From the IMG/VR virus record IMGVR_UViG_3300036859_000186, positions 1 through 64,000 of that record: DNA of 64,000 nucleotides; one strand, given 5' to 3'. Shown here in pieces: positions 38,723 through 46,599 of this stretch. The notes beneath the pieces were generated by a model. It worked only from the letters and a program-made list of their open reading frames with translations, was not told the origin of the DNA and did not search any database. Positions within the stretch are counted from its first letter, which is position 1. Every line of letters starts with the position of its first letter. Both the position numbers and the translations under genes were made by a program. The stretch is from a virus.

Positions 38723-38750
38723 CAAAAGGCCACGCCCATAGGGGTGGCCT
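38723..38750 (-). terminator. second tandem terminator, minus strand
   Basis: AGGCCAC/GTGGCCT stem (38750-38727) followed by TTTT (38726-38723), 45 bases upstream of the first terminator. The 170-base gap 38628-38798 holds just these two structures. Confidence 0.65.
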
Positions 38751-38798
38751 CAAGGCTCTCTCCCAGCACGGAAGGGCTCAACCCCCACCGTAAAGAGC

Positions 38799-38921
38799 CT
38801 AACAGGATTGCAAGACGGCAGCAACGATCAAAGCAATGACTATGATGGCACGCATAGCCCAAACGCCCCAGTTGGGGTCTCCAGTGTCAAGCAGGATCGG
38901 GGCCATCGCTGTTACGTGCAT
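38799..38921 (-). CDS. small C-terminally membrane-anchored protein
   Basis: 40 residues from ATG 38921 (or 38906) ending in a hydrophobic segment AIIVIALIVAAVL and SC. Overlaps the upstream gene by 35 bases. Confidence 0.5.
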   Translation of the reverse strand: MHVTAMAPILLDTGDPNWGVWAMRAIIVIALIVAAVLQSC

Positions 38922-39078
38922 GGAGTATGTCAGTCTCACCGTCCGCTGATTCCCTTCCACCTTCCAGTGAATGAGGCGAACCGCTTTCAGATGAGACTGG
39001 CACAACCCACCACATCTGACGATCACGCTCAAGGACAATCTCAATGCCCATGAGGAAGTCAAGGATGGCGTTAATCAT
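38887..39078 (-). CDS. hypothetical protein
   Basis: 63 residues with GGGGA upstream of ATG 39078. Hydrophobic helix first, Ser/Glu-rich tail. Unknown. Confidence 0.55.
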   Translation of the reverse strand: MINAILDFLMGIEIVLERDRQMWWVVPVSSESGSPHSLEGGRESADGETDILHARNSDGPDPA

Positions 39079-39305
39079 CAGCTTTCCCCAAAGATGATGA
39101 TAGGGCTTGTGCGTTGGATTCTCCCCAATTGAATCACGGGGTAGTCCCCACGCTCAATCAATTGGAGGAACGCCCTGTCCATCGTCTCCACATCGGTGGT
39201 GTATGAGCGACACTCAAACACCTGCCCTAAGAGCATCTCTTGTGGGCTCTCTGATAGCCAGATGGTGTATGTTTGCTGAGGTGCGAACATTACTCCATAC
39301 TCCAT
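39078..39305 (-). CDS. hypothetical protein
   Basis: 75 residues from ATG 39305, inside the end of the upstream membrane peptide gene. Beta-rich, unknown. Confidence 0.58.
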   Translation of the reverse strand: MEYGVMFAPQQTYTIWLSESPQEMLLGQVFECRSYTTDVETMDRAFLQLIERGDYPVIQLGRIQRTSPIIIFGES

Positions 39306-39385
39306 CGTGCTACGCCTACCATGATGCTGATTGCCAAGGTGAGGTAGAGCACTGCAACGCCGATAGACCAAAGGATCTCGCCCAC
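39290..39385 (-). CDS. 31-aa membrane peptide
   Basis: GTG 39385 with GGAGG seven bases upstream; a single TM span (SIGVAVLYLTLAISIMVGVA). Confidence 0.5.
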   Translation of the reverse strand: MGEILWSIGVAVLYLTLAISIMVGVARWSME

Positions 39386-39386
39386 C

Positions 39387-39614
39387 TTAGCACCTCCCCA
39401 GTTTGCGAAGCTCGACTGTCTCTGCGCTCAAGTAACGAGCAGTGAGGAGAGCATCATGTGCGTCATTGGTGTAATACGCACGAGCCTCGGTATCCTCAAC
39501 ACTCAAGTCCTTGACTGTGATGCGAAACTCTTGCACCTCAGGCTTCCAGTTTGCCATCATGTATGGCAATTCACGGATTAGCCTTAGGGCCTCCATCTTC
39601 GATAGTGGGCTCAT
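39387..39614 (-). CDS. hypothetical protein
   Basis: 75 residues from the second of two adjacent ATGs. Helical, Ala/Leu/Arg-rich. Unknown. Confidence 0.6.
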   Translation of the reverse strand: MSPLSKMEALRLIRELPYMMANWKPEVQEFRITVKDLSVEDTEARAYYTNDAHDALLTARYLSAETVELRKLGRC

Positions 39615-39735
39615 CACTGGCCTCCAGATTGGGGGGCAACCTGAACATGTAACTGAACGCGATCCAACCTATGGAGATTGAAGCACAATGCAGGCAGAGA
39701 TGCAAGTCAAGCCTGAAGTGTGTGTTGTCCTCCAT
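39571..39735 (-). CDS. small membrane-associated protein (54 aa)
   Basis: ATG 39735 with GAGG nine bases upstream. C-x2-C-type CLHC then a hydrophobic helix. Overlaps the downstream gene by 44 bases. Confidence 0.5.
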   Translation of the reverse strand: MEDNTHFRLDLHLCLHCASISIGWIAFSYMFRLPPNLEASDEPTIEDGGPKANP

Positions 39736-39816
39736 TGCGAAGCGCCTCACCGAAGCCTTCCGATCTCAATCATGTCGAGGGTGTTCTCACTCACTCGTCA
39801 GTAGGGCCAAGTAGCT

Positions 39817-40023
39817 CTACCTTAACGACCCAAGACCATACAGGCGAAGCGCATTGGGGCTATCACCCATGATTATAGTCCACCACAGCACATTCTCTAA
39901 GTGGGATACTTGCTTACTATCTCCCATATAGTAATCAACCGTATTAGGCTTCGATCCACTACGAACAAGAGAGACATGCCCGATTGTCTCAATCTTATGA
40001 GGGAGCCAAGCTATTAAGGTCAT
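39817..40023 (-). CDS. hypothetical protein
   Basis: 68 residues starting in an ATGA overlap with the zinc-finger gene. Unknown; the pair is more A+T-rich than surrounding genes. Confidence 0.58.
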   Translation of the reverse strand: MTLIAWLPHKIETIGHVSLVRSGSKPNTVDYYMGDSKQVSHLENVLWWTIIMGDSPNALRLYGLGSLR

Positions 40024-40931
40024 TTGCGAGTGCCCCATCCCTTGGTAGATGGTGATTGTTGACCTGTTACCTTGACATTAGCCCTTCGTCTTGGCTTAGT
40101 GAAGTCAGGTGGCGTAGGTCTAACGTGTATCATGAAGCACTTCTGACACTCGTTAAGCATAACCTTACGGTTACGGATATTGAGTCTTGCCTCTTCCCAT
40201 GTAGTGTAGCTCTCTAAGTCTTTACACTCAACCTTAGGCACATAACGCCTTGTGGGAATGTCAGCTAAGAGCCCCAACTTAATGAGGGGAGACTTAAGCG
40301 TTTGGTCCTTTAAGGGGACGCCAATGGGTTCTCTCTCACTCATACCTAATGCTGTGTGATCAGGTCTAAGTGGGATGATCTGAGTATTGCGTTCCTCAAT
40401 ACGTCTTACACAAGCCCAAGGGCCACGGTTACTACCTGTATAGGGATGTTCTTTGTCGGGTATGTGATTGATCAGAGTGACATGAAAGTGACTAGTATCG
40501 TTGATACAAGCTTTACACAAGTCACCTTGCTTATACTTGGGAACGTATGATATGATCTTCACCACATCACCCGTTAGGGGATCTAGTGTGCCGCTAGGAT
40601 CGTCTATTTCTCTCTTGACGAACCTATCAATCATTGTGACTGGTAGAGAAGTGCTTACTTCTACATTACCGCCACAAACGATACACTTAATGAGTGAATC
40701 ACTAACCTTAGCGATGAGTGTTTCAAGGTCAGCGAAAAGGCTAGAGTCTTTCACTCTAGTGCCTTGATTCTTGATCTGTGGGGCAGTATGAATGACTTCA
40801 CACACTGTAGGATGGGAGTTTAGAACCGTCTTACCCTTAACAGTGTGAGTCTGTAAGGTGCCACACTGAGCACAAGTGAAACGGCCATACCGTTTCTTGC
40901 TGTGCTTAGTGTTACACTCTATACAGTTCAC
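40020..40931 (-). CDS. multi-zinc-finger protein, unknown
   Basis: 303 residues starting at GTG. Four Cys pairs: CIEC, CAQC, CIVC and CKAC, plus CQKC near the end, so two or three zinc sites. The layout (zinc pair, linker, zinc pair, linker, zinc pair) resembles phage HNH-like or transcription-factor proteins, yet no catalytic motif is evident. Codon use is A/T-richer than the block to its left, and it is the first gene after a repeat-rich boundary, so it may be imported. Confidence 0.62.
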   Translation of the reverse strand: MNCIECNTKHSKKRYGRFTCAQCGTLQTHTVKGKTVLNSHPTVCEVIHTAPQIKNQGTRVKDSSLFADLETLIAKVSDSLIKCIVCGGNVEVSTSLPVTMIDRFVKREIDDPSGTLDPLTGDVVKIISYVPKYKQGDLCKACINDTSHFHVTLINHIPDKEHPYTGSNRGPWACVRRIEERNTQIIPLRPDHTALGMSEREPIGVPLKDQTLKSPLIKLGLLADIPTRRYVPKVECKDLESYTTWEEARLNIRNRKVMLNECQKCFMIHVRPTPPDFTKPRRRANVKVTGQQSPSTKGWGTRK

Positions 40932-41014
40932 ATCACACCATAGAGGGTAAGGGTTAATCTTTAGTTCCCTATATGTCCCTACTACTAATGGTATTATATA
41001 GGAAACTGGACACG
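40932..41014 (-). promoter_or_regulatory. A+T-rich upstream region of the zinc-finger gene
   Basis: TATATAAT-like -10 sequence near 40995-40990 on the minus strand, no convincing -35. Another -35/-10 pair (TTGACA, N17, CATCAT) lies further upstream at 41109-41081 within repeat copy 1. Confidence 0.35.
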
Positions 41015-41116
41015 GCTAGCGCCCGGTTGCCGCTGGCGCTCCGGGCGGTCGGCGCGGGTGGTCTGCTGACCGACCTGCCGATGATGCGCCCGGTTTTGGC
41101 GGTTGTCAAGCCTGCC
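41015..41116. repeat. intergenic repeat element, copy 1
   Basis: G+C-rich element bounded by GCTAGCGCCCGGT (41015-41027) and GCGGTTGTCAAGCCTGCC (41099-41116). The same two boundary sequences bound 41940-42016, so the two elements flank the gene 41408-41917. Confidence 0.6.
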
Positions 41117-41345
41117 TCGGAGCGGTCGGGCGGTCGGGCTGGAATGGTCGCCAAACCGCTCAGGATGGCCCAGGACGCGCGATCGACCGTCTAGCGCGGT
41201 CAAGCGGCCTGTAGCTGGCCCGGAGTCGAACAACGGGCTTGTGAGCGGTTTTCGCTGGCAGGTCGGCTTGCGGGCTGGAATGCCGCTCTGAGCCGCTAGG
41301 ATGGCTCAGGTTGAACGATAGCAGATTTGGCAGGGTTACGTGGGG

Positions 41346-41381
41346 CAGAAAAGGAAACGGCCTAGGGGTTAGCCTAGGCCG
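41346..41381 (-). terminator. terminator of the 41408-41917 gene
   Basis: CGGCCTAGG/CCTAGGCCG perfect 9-bp stem with a six-base loop, followed on the minus strand by TTTCCTTTTC. Confidence 0.75.
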
Positions 41382-41407
41382 CTTGCCTTGCCGACGATTG
41401 CGACGTG

Positions 41408-41917
41408 CTACAGGCTGAACAGTCCAGCCCGCGCCGCGACGCCTGTGGGGTTCGACCGTGCCGCCGCTTGTTCGGGTCGCGTCGCTTGCTCCGTGAGCCA
41501 GTCCTGAAACTGATCCGAGAGCTTGTCACGGAACGCTCCATGCACGGCCGCGCCGTCGTCAACGTAGTCGAACATAGCCGTTGGCGGAGCGTTCGGGCCA
41601 GAGTAGCGACCGGGATACGAGACGACGATGCTCTGTGCTCCGCTGACGATGCCTGCCGCCGTCTTCGTGTCCGGCTGTGCAACCAACGTCACGTTGCAGG
41701 AGAATTGCGTGCCGTCGATCTGCCGAAGAATGGCGAAACCGACCTTGCGCCGTCGAACGTTGGTCTTTTCGTCGGTGTAGGTTTGCTGCGCCTTCGGTGG
41801 CAGAGCGAAACGCACGAGTGAGAACGGAAATACGGGCGCTTTCGACTCGCCCTTGTCCGCCGCCTTTGCAGCGTTTGCCGCCGCGTTTACGTTGATGATG
41901 CTATCGCCTTTCGCCAT
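41408..41917 (-). CDS. hypothetical protein in a repeat-bounded G+C-rich cassette
   Basis: 169 residues from ATG 41917 (TAGGA upstream). Ala-rich start, then a beta-rich domain (FPFSLVRFALPPKAQQTY, YPGRYSGPNAPPTAMFDYV). No family recognised. G+C content is clearly higher than that of both neighbours. It has its own promoter-like box, terminator and flanking repeats, so it looks like a separate transcription unit. Confidence 0.7.
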   Translation of the reverse strand: MAKGDSIINVNAAANAAKAADKGESKAPVFPFSLVRFALPPKAQQTYTDEKTNVRRRKVGFAILRQIDGTQFSCNVTLVAQPDTKTAAGIVSGAQSIVVSYPGRYSGPNAPPTAMFDYVDDGAAVHGAFRDKLSDQFQDWLTEQATRPEQAAARSNPTGVAARAGLFSL

Positions 41918-41939
41918 TGTCCTACCTGCCTGCCGACCA

Positions 41940-42016
41940 GCTAGCGCCCGGTATGGGCGGAAACGGTCGAACGCTCCGAGCCTAGCACGGCACCTAGCGC
42001 GGTTGTCAAGCCTGCC
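41940..42016. repeat. intergenic repeat element, copy 2
   Basis: Bounded by the same GCTAGCGCCCGGT (41940-41952) and GCGGTTGTCAAGCCTGCC (41999-42016) as copy 1. Includes minus-strand TTGACA (42009-42004) upstream of the 41408-41917 gene, with TAGGCT 19 bases further as a weak -10. Confidence 0.6.
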
Positions 42017-42384
42017 CGTTGAAGCGTGCAATACCATGTTAAACGCTACGCCTTGCAATGGCCTAACCCTGCCCTACCTATTGCTACCTAGCAGCGTAGA
42101 CTAGCTATGCTACGTAAGTGTATGCGTATGCTAGGGTTACTGACTAGTTAGCAGTGACGAAGGCGTGACATGACACAGACTGACAGAGCTAGCGCCTATG
42201 GAGCGTAGGCTGACATAGTAGAAGTGTGCAACTAACTGACAGGAGGGGACCCCCTCACACTCTTTGGGACTCCTGCGACTCCGCCGGGGGGTCCATTTAC
42301 CAGAAAAAACTCAAAAAGGGTCAATGTGACTCTAAGTCCTTTACTTTCAGTCACTTAACTCACAACGCATTGCTAAGAGGAGAC
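42017..42384. other. noncoding spacer
   Basis: No gene supported. Contains short tandem-like words (CTAGC, TACCTA) and a GGACCCCC...GGGGGGTCC inverted repeat around 42247-42293, but no clear promoter. Confidence 0.4.
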
Positions 42385-42476
42385 TGCACAGTCTGGCACA
42401 AAAAACGCAAAATTCCCCCTCTTATATACTAGAACAAACACTGAGTTTTTGGGATTTGCAAGAGAGGAATTTGCGT
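42385..42476. repeat. structured repeat element, copy 2 (copy 1 at 14785-14876)
   Basis: Aligns base for base at a constant offset of 27,600 with copy 1; conserved blocks are TGCACAG, AAAAAC-CAA, TGAGTTTTT, ATTTGCAAGA and TTGCGT. Located 150 bases before the late promoter. Confidence 0.7.
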
Positions 42477-42534
42477 CGGGGGTCCCATCTAGCCGACCTT
42501 TAAGACCACCCCAAACTGAGCCCAAAATGGCGCA

Positions 42535-42571
42535 TTGCATGGCCCCTGCGAGACTCGCTAGTCTCATGCAA
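42535..42571 (+). other. bulged stem-loop upstream of the late promoter
   Basis: TTGCAT/ATGCAA and GAGACT/AGTCTC form a 12-bp stem with a nine-base bulge and CGCT loop. The word GGCCCCTG of the bulge recurs at 42573-42580. Confidence 0.4.
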
Positions 42572-42633
42572 CGGCCCCTGGGAGTCACTACGCAATCCCA
42601 AATGGCCCTTTGGAGCCTCTTGTGGTCTTTTCC

Positions 42634-42662
42634 TTGACAACCCCCATATATCGTGTTATAAT
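42634..42662 (+). promoter_or_regulatory. consensus late promoter TTGACA-N17-TATAAT
   Basis: Perfect sigma-70 consensus boxes with optimal spacing, reading into tRNA-Gly and the terminase/structural operon. Confidence 0.85.
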
Positions 42663-42882
42663 CACTCCTACTGGCTGACAATTATCCCTTTCCTGTCACC
42701 TCCCCGCCCCTGAGGCTTCGAGAGAAGCCGATTTTGCCACTGGCTTCCTCCCCTCCCTCCTAAGCCGGGCTCGGCAGGGCAAATTGCGTTAGGGTTGAAT
42801 ATCGGAGCTTACAGCTCCTTCGCGGCGGGAACCCTACATTCTCGGGGGCCAGGTCTAAAGCCTGTGTCCCCGGCCATTTTGA

Positions 42883-42957
42883 GCCACTGTAGTATAACGG
42901 TAGTATCCTTGCCTTCCAAGCAGGTGGGTGCGAGTTCGACTCTCGCCAGCCGCTCCA
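42883..42957 (+). tRNA. tRNA-Gly (TCC)
   Basis: Anticodon arm CTTGC-CTTCCAA-GCAGG, T arm GCGAG-TTCGACT-CTCGC, encoded CCA. Acceptor GCCACTG/CAGCCGC has two central mismatches (C:C and A:C). It is the only tRNA on the plus strand and lies in the late leader. Confidence 0.82.
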
Positions 42958-43123
42958 TGCCGGGGCGGTGCACACAAACTCTTCCCCGGCCCCAATCTAT
43001 TTAGCAGCGTCCGAAACTACCTTGATTGGTCAACACCAAGCGACGCCTCCGGTGAATCCCGGCCCTGGTTGGTGATCCTAACTCCAGGCTGCTAACTACC
43101 TTTTAATCACGAGCATCTCTCGC

Positions 43124-43876
43124 ATGGCCTTTCCTAAGGCAACTCGCCGATATACTCAATTGGCCCTTGAAGAGGCTCAGAAGCACGAAGATGACACCTC
43201 TCGAAGAACTGGACCTCTTTTGCCAGAACCAACTCCAACGACTCCAAGAAAGTCTAGGGGCGGACCCGATTTCCATAAGCCCGGCTGCGGCTGTATTGCC
43301 TGCCGTGCACGCCGTCGGAAGGCGGAAGCCCTCGCTGGACCAACTAGAAGCGATACCAGCCTTGAGGATTACGCCCAGGCCGTGGTCAACACGCCTGCGG
43401 AAGAAGTTCTAGACGCCGATCTCCCGGTCCACGTCTTCCGAGACAAGACGCCTCGCGCCCGAGTAGCTCAATGGATGGCTATCAAGGCCCAAAACCCCAA
43501 GCTCAACAACCGAGAAATCTCGGAGGAAATGGGGATTGCCTACTCAACTCTTAAATCCATCCTCTCTCGTGCCAACAAAGCGGGCTGGCTGGTCTTCGAT
43601 GACCCCCTCTCTCGGATTGAGCACGAGATTATCCCCCAAGCTCTTGACAACGTCGCCTACTGGCTTGCCAAAAAGGACAAGTCGGTCACGATTGAGACCG
43701 TCAAGAACACCGTCTACCGCCAATATCTCGACTCTAAGGGTATTTCTGAGACGCCTAACAACGTTATTGCCCTGAAAATTGAGATGCCCCCCACTCTGAG
43801 CGGTCCAGTAAACTCCCTTCCCATCATTACCGGCCAAATCGTCGGTAAACCACGCCTTCCTGAGGGTGAGAGCTAG
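43124..43876 (+). CDS. putative terminase small subunit
   Basis: 250 residues. A CGCIACR motif in the N-terminal basic region, then a helix-turn-helix (NREISEEMGIAYSTLKSILSRA, about 125-146) suited to recognising packaging sites, and a C-terminal helical region. Position two genes before TerL supports the role. No strong SD before ATG. Confidence 0.7.
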   Translation: MAFPKATRRYTQLALEEAQKHEDDTSRRTGPLLPEPTPTTPRKSRGGPDFHKPGCGCIACRARRRKAEALAGPTRSDTSLEDYAQAVVNTPAEEVLDADLPVHVFRDKTPRARVAQWMAIKAQNPKLNNREISEEMGIAYSTLKSILSRANKAGWLVFDDPLSRIEHEIIPQALDNVAYWLAKKDKSVTIETVKNTVYRQYLDSKGISETPNNVIALKIEMPPTLSGPVNSLPIITGQIVGKPRLPEGES

Positions 43877-43915
43877 AAATCAGCTCATTAAATTCGGCAA
43901 GAAAGCGAATTTTTT

Positions 43916-44086
43916 ATGCCATGGAAATCTAGAGCCCAAGCGGCCTTCATGCACATTCACCATCCTGAGATTGCTGAACATTTTGACGAGGAAACTCGCA
44001 AAGCTGGCAAGAAAAAGCTTCCCTACAAGGTCGGAAAGCGCGCCGTGGATGGTCTAAAATCGGCTCACAAGCGTAAAAAGGACTAA
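43916..44086 (+). CDS. small basic protein between terminase subunits (56 aa)
   Basis: ATG 43916 to TAA 44086. Starts MPWKSRAQAAFMH and ends Lys-rich; this short Lys-rich type recurs next to terminase genes in phages. Role unknown. Confidence 0.62.
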   Translation: MPWKSRAQAAFMHIHHPEIAEHFDEETRKAGKKKLPYKVGKRAVDGLKSAHKRKKD

Positions 44087-44099
44087 ACGACGAGTTTCT

Positions 44100-45557
44100 A
44101 TGGCTAAGTGGACCCCAATAACTGCTGAGCCATTCTTCTATCAGCCAGACCAGCAGGCATTCCTTGCTGGAATGAAGAAACGCTGGTGCAAAACCTGCAA
44201 AGAGCCCTACCAAACAGTCCCGCCAATCGTAGCATGCCCAAAATGTCTACTTAAGGGCTCCCGAATGTTTGACCGGATGACAATCATCGCCGGACGACGT
44301 TGGGGCAAGTCCAAAGTAGGCTCCGTAGCGGGAGTTGAAGAGGCTACAGTTCCAGGAACCATCGGATGGGCCTGTGCTCCTACCAATCAGAAGCTCCACC
44401 GCTACGTAATTCCTGCCTTCGAAGAACTGATCCCAGAAAATTGGGTCAAAAGCTGGTCAGCTGAGTTCAATGATCTCCGACTCATCAACAATTCCTTAAT
44501 TCACTTCCAGACACTCGAAGATCCCGACCAGGGACGAGGGCAGGGACTGGATTGGCTATGGATTGATGAGGTCTGCGAGCTTACTCGTAAGCACTGGGAC
44601 ATTATCCGACCCTCTCTAGCTGGTGATACGGTCGCTTTCTTCACAACCTCTCCCCGTTCTTACGACTGGGTCTATGAGGAACTCTACAAACCCGCTGAAG
44701 ATGGTCTTCCAGGCTACTGGGCCTGCCACGCCCGAACCGCAGACTCTGCAAACCCTCGAATCAACGCCGAATTCCTGGCGAGAGAGCGTGAGCAGATGTC
44801 TGAGACGATGTATCGGCAGGAATATGAAGCCGACTTCGTTCACTTTACTGGATCGGTGTATGGGGATGCCCTCTCTGGTCAGATTCTGCGAACAGATGCA
44901 GAAATCAAGCGGCTCATTCCTGAATGGCCCGAGGTGGCCGGGTGGCGACAGGTTATCGTCGGAATCGACACCGGAGCAGACCACCCTTTCGGCGCAGTCA
45001 AGCTCGTCAACACCGAATCCGGCCTCGTTGTCATCGGAGACTACCTCGAACGGCACCGCACGTTCATGACGCACTGCTCTGACCTCCACAGACTTGCTGC
45101 AAGCACCTCCACACGGTGGGCATGCAACAAAAATGAGCGTCAGGGTATGCTAGAACTCTCTCAGCACAACATTACATGCTGGCCCGCCAACAACGACGTT
45201 GTTGCTGGCACAGAACGAGTCAAATCGTGGCTGGAACACAAGCAGCTCTTCTTTTACGAGCCAATGTGTCGTCGGACCATCCAACAGATGATGGCCTACC
45301 GCTGGGCCGAGAACACATCACCCAAAACTGACGAAAAGCGCACGGAAAAGGTCTTCAAGAAGGATGACGAACTTCCAGACTGCCTCCGCTACGCCCTCAT
45401 GACCTGGCCACAGCTTCCAGGCCCTCGTCTCGTTGCGAAACCCCAACGAGACATCACAAACCTTCCACCAGAAATGCGTAGCGCCATCGAAAGGATGCGC
45501 CGCATCGACGCGGAACCAGAACCGGCCAAAGATACCACTGGCGACTTCTGGAAATAG
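44100..45557 (+). CDS. terL: terminase large subunit
   Basis: 485 residues. Walker A IAGRRWGKSK, Walker B LDWLWIDEVCEL, coupling segment FFTTSPRSYDW. The C-terminal RNase H-like nuclease has GIDTGADHPFGAV giving the first Asp. An unusual zinc-ribbon-like insert (CKTC...CPKC, about residues 36-60) precedes the Walker A. It would cut and package concatemeric DNA through the portal. Confidence 0.93.
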   Translation: MAKWTPITAEPFFYQPDQQAFLAGMKKRWCKTCKEPYQTVPPIVACPKCLLKGSRMFDRMTIIAGRRWGKSKVGSVAGVEEATVPGTIGWACAPTNQKLHRYVIPAFEELIPENWVKSWSAEFNDLRLINNSLIHFQTLEDPDQGRGQGLDWLWIDEVCELTRKHWDIIRPSLAGDTVAFFTTSPRSYDWVYEELYKPAEDGLPGYWACHARTADSANPRINAEFLAREREQMSETMYRQEYEADFVHFTGSVYGDALSGQILRTDAEIKRLIPEWPEVAGWRQVIVGIDTGADHPFGAVKLVNTESGLVVIGDYLERHRTFMTHCSDLHRLAASTSTRWACNKNERQGMLELSQHNITCWPANNDVVAGTERVKSWLEHKQLFFYEPMCRRTIQQMMAYRWAENTSPKTDEKRTEKVFKKDDELPDCLRYALMTWPQLPGPRLVAKPQRDITNLPPEMRSAIERMRRIDAEPEPAKDTTGDFWK

Positions 45558-45565
45558 CTACTATT

Positions 45566-46006
45566 ATGTATAGAAAGTTAGCTGGAGAAAAACTTGTTGC
45601 TTACCGTGCTTATCAGCGTGAGTGGATGAAAAAGTATAGGCAAAATCCATTGATCGCTAAACGTGGTTCTCAGCAAGCTCGTGAATGGCAGCTTAAAAAT
45701 CCAATTAGATTTGCATTTAGTTCATATAGTAGACGAGCTAAAAGAAAGCAATATGAATTCGAGTTTACTATTAAAGAATTTGAGCAAATGCTAAAAGCAT
45801 CTTGTTATTATTGTGGAGCAATACCACCTCCCTTTAATGGCATTGATCGTATTGACAGCTCTATAGGCTATACCAAACTAAATTCTGTTACTGCATGTCA
45901 GACTTGTAATTTAGCAAAAAATGATTTGTCAATAAGAGAATTCACAAGTTGGATTGAAAGAGTATCCAATCACATGCTTGGAGGCGCAAATGGCGTCTTA
46001 TGTTAA
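45566..46006 (+). CDS. HNH homing endonuclease
   Basis: 146 residues, markedly A+T-rich. CYYCG, FNGIDRID (HNH-type His replaced by Asn-Gly context), ACQTCN, LAKNDLS are the zinc-HNH pattern of phage homing enzymes. Inserted between TerL and the next structural gene; its 3' end contains the SD and start of that gene (17-base overlap). Confidence 0.85.
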   Translation: MYRKLAGEKLVAYRAYQREWMKKYRQNPLIAKRGSQQAREWQLKNPIRFAFSSYSRRAKRKQYEFEFTIKEFEQMLKASCYYCGAIPPPFNGIDRIDSSIGYTKLNSVTACQTCNLAKNDLSIREFTSWIERVSNHMLGGANGVLC

Positions 46007-46421
46007 GATACTTGATTTCGTGGAGCAACTAGGTCTTGCTAAGCACAATTGCAACACCGATACGTTCAAGGTCATGCTCACAAACGTGGCCCCAGTTGCC
46101 ACGAACACGGTGAAGGCCGACCTAACCGAAATCTCTGCCGGTTCCGGCTATACAGCCGGTGGAGAGGACGCCCAGAACACCTATGCTGAGGCTGCCGGCA
46201 CAGCAACCTGCACCTGCACCAAGATTGTTTGGACCGCTACGGGTGGGTCAATCGGACCTTTCCGTTACTTCACGATTTACAACGACACGCAGACCTCCCC
46301 AGCCGATCCACTTATCGCTTTCTGGGACTATGCCTCCTCGGTCACTCTACTAGATGGCGAAACTTTCACAATCAAATTCAACAATGGCGCAGTCACAGGA
46401 ACTCTCTTCACCATCGCCTAA
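45990..46421 (+). CDS. structural protein, unknown
   Basis: 143 residues from ATG 45990, GGAGG seven bases upstream. Ser/Thr/Ala/Gly-rich, beta-strand-like (TATCTCTKIVWTATGG...). Composition fits a virion decoration protein. Confidence 0.68.
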   Translation: MASYVKILDFVEQLGLAKHNCNTDTFKVMLTNVAPVATNTVKADLTEISAGSGYTAGGEDAQNTYAEAAGTATCTCTKIVWTATGGSIGPFRYFTIYNDTQTSPADPLIAFWDYASSVTLLDGETFTIKFNNGAVTGTLFTIA

Positions 46422-46590
46422 CACGGCCCCTAACAAGTGCTGTGCTGAATCACTTGCGGGTGAACGAGCAGTCATGTATACCCATCGTGGTGATCTCTCA
46501 ATTACCACATGTATCGAGTGTGGTCGTAAGCACTACGAGCTAACCCTAGATCCTGGGCGGTTCGGCATCAAATTCTTTGGTCCTAACTAA
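46384..46590 (+). CDS. small protein with zinc-finger pattern
   Basis: 68 residues from ATG 46384, overlapping the previous gene by 38 bases. CC near residue 19 and CIECGRKH could bind zinc. Unknown. Confidence 0.55.
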   Translation: MAQSQELSSPSPNTAPNKCCAESLAGERAVMYTHRGDLSITTCIECGRKHYELTLDPGRFGIKFFGPN

Positions 46591-46599
46591 GCTGCGCAA

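Noticed and set aside
41218-41250. T-arm-like GTCGAAC near 41225
   Set aside because: No surrounding tRNA stems; lies in G+C-rich repetitive spacer.
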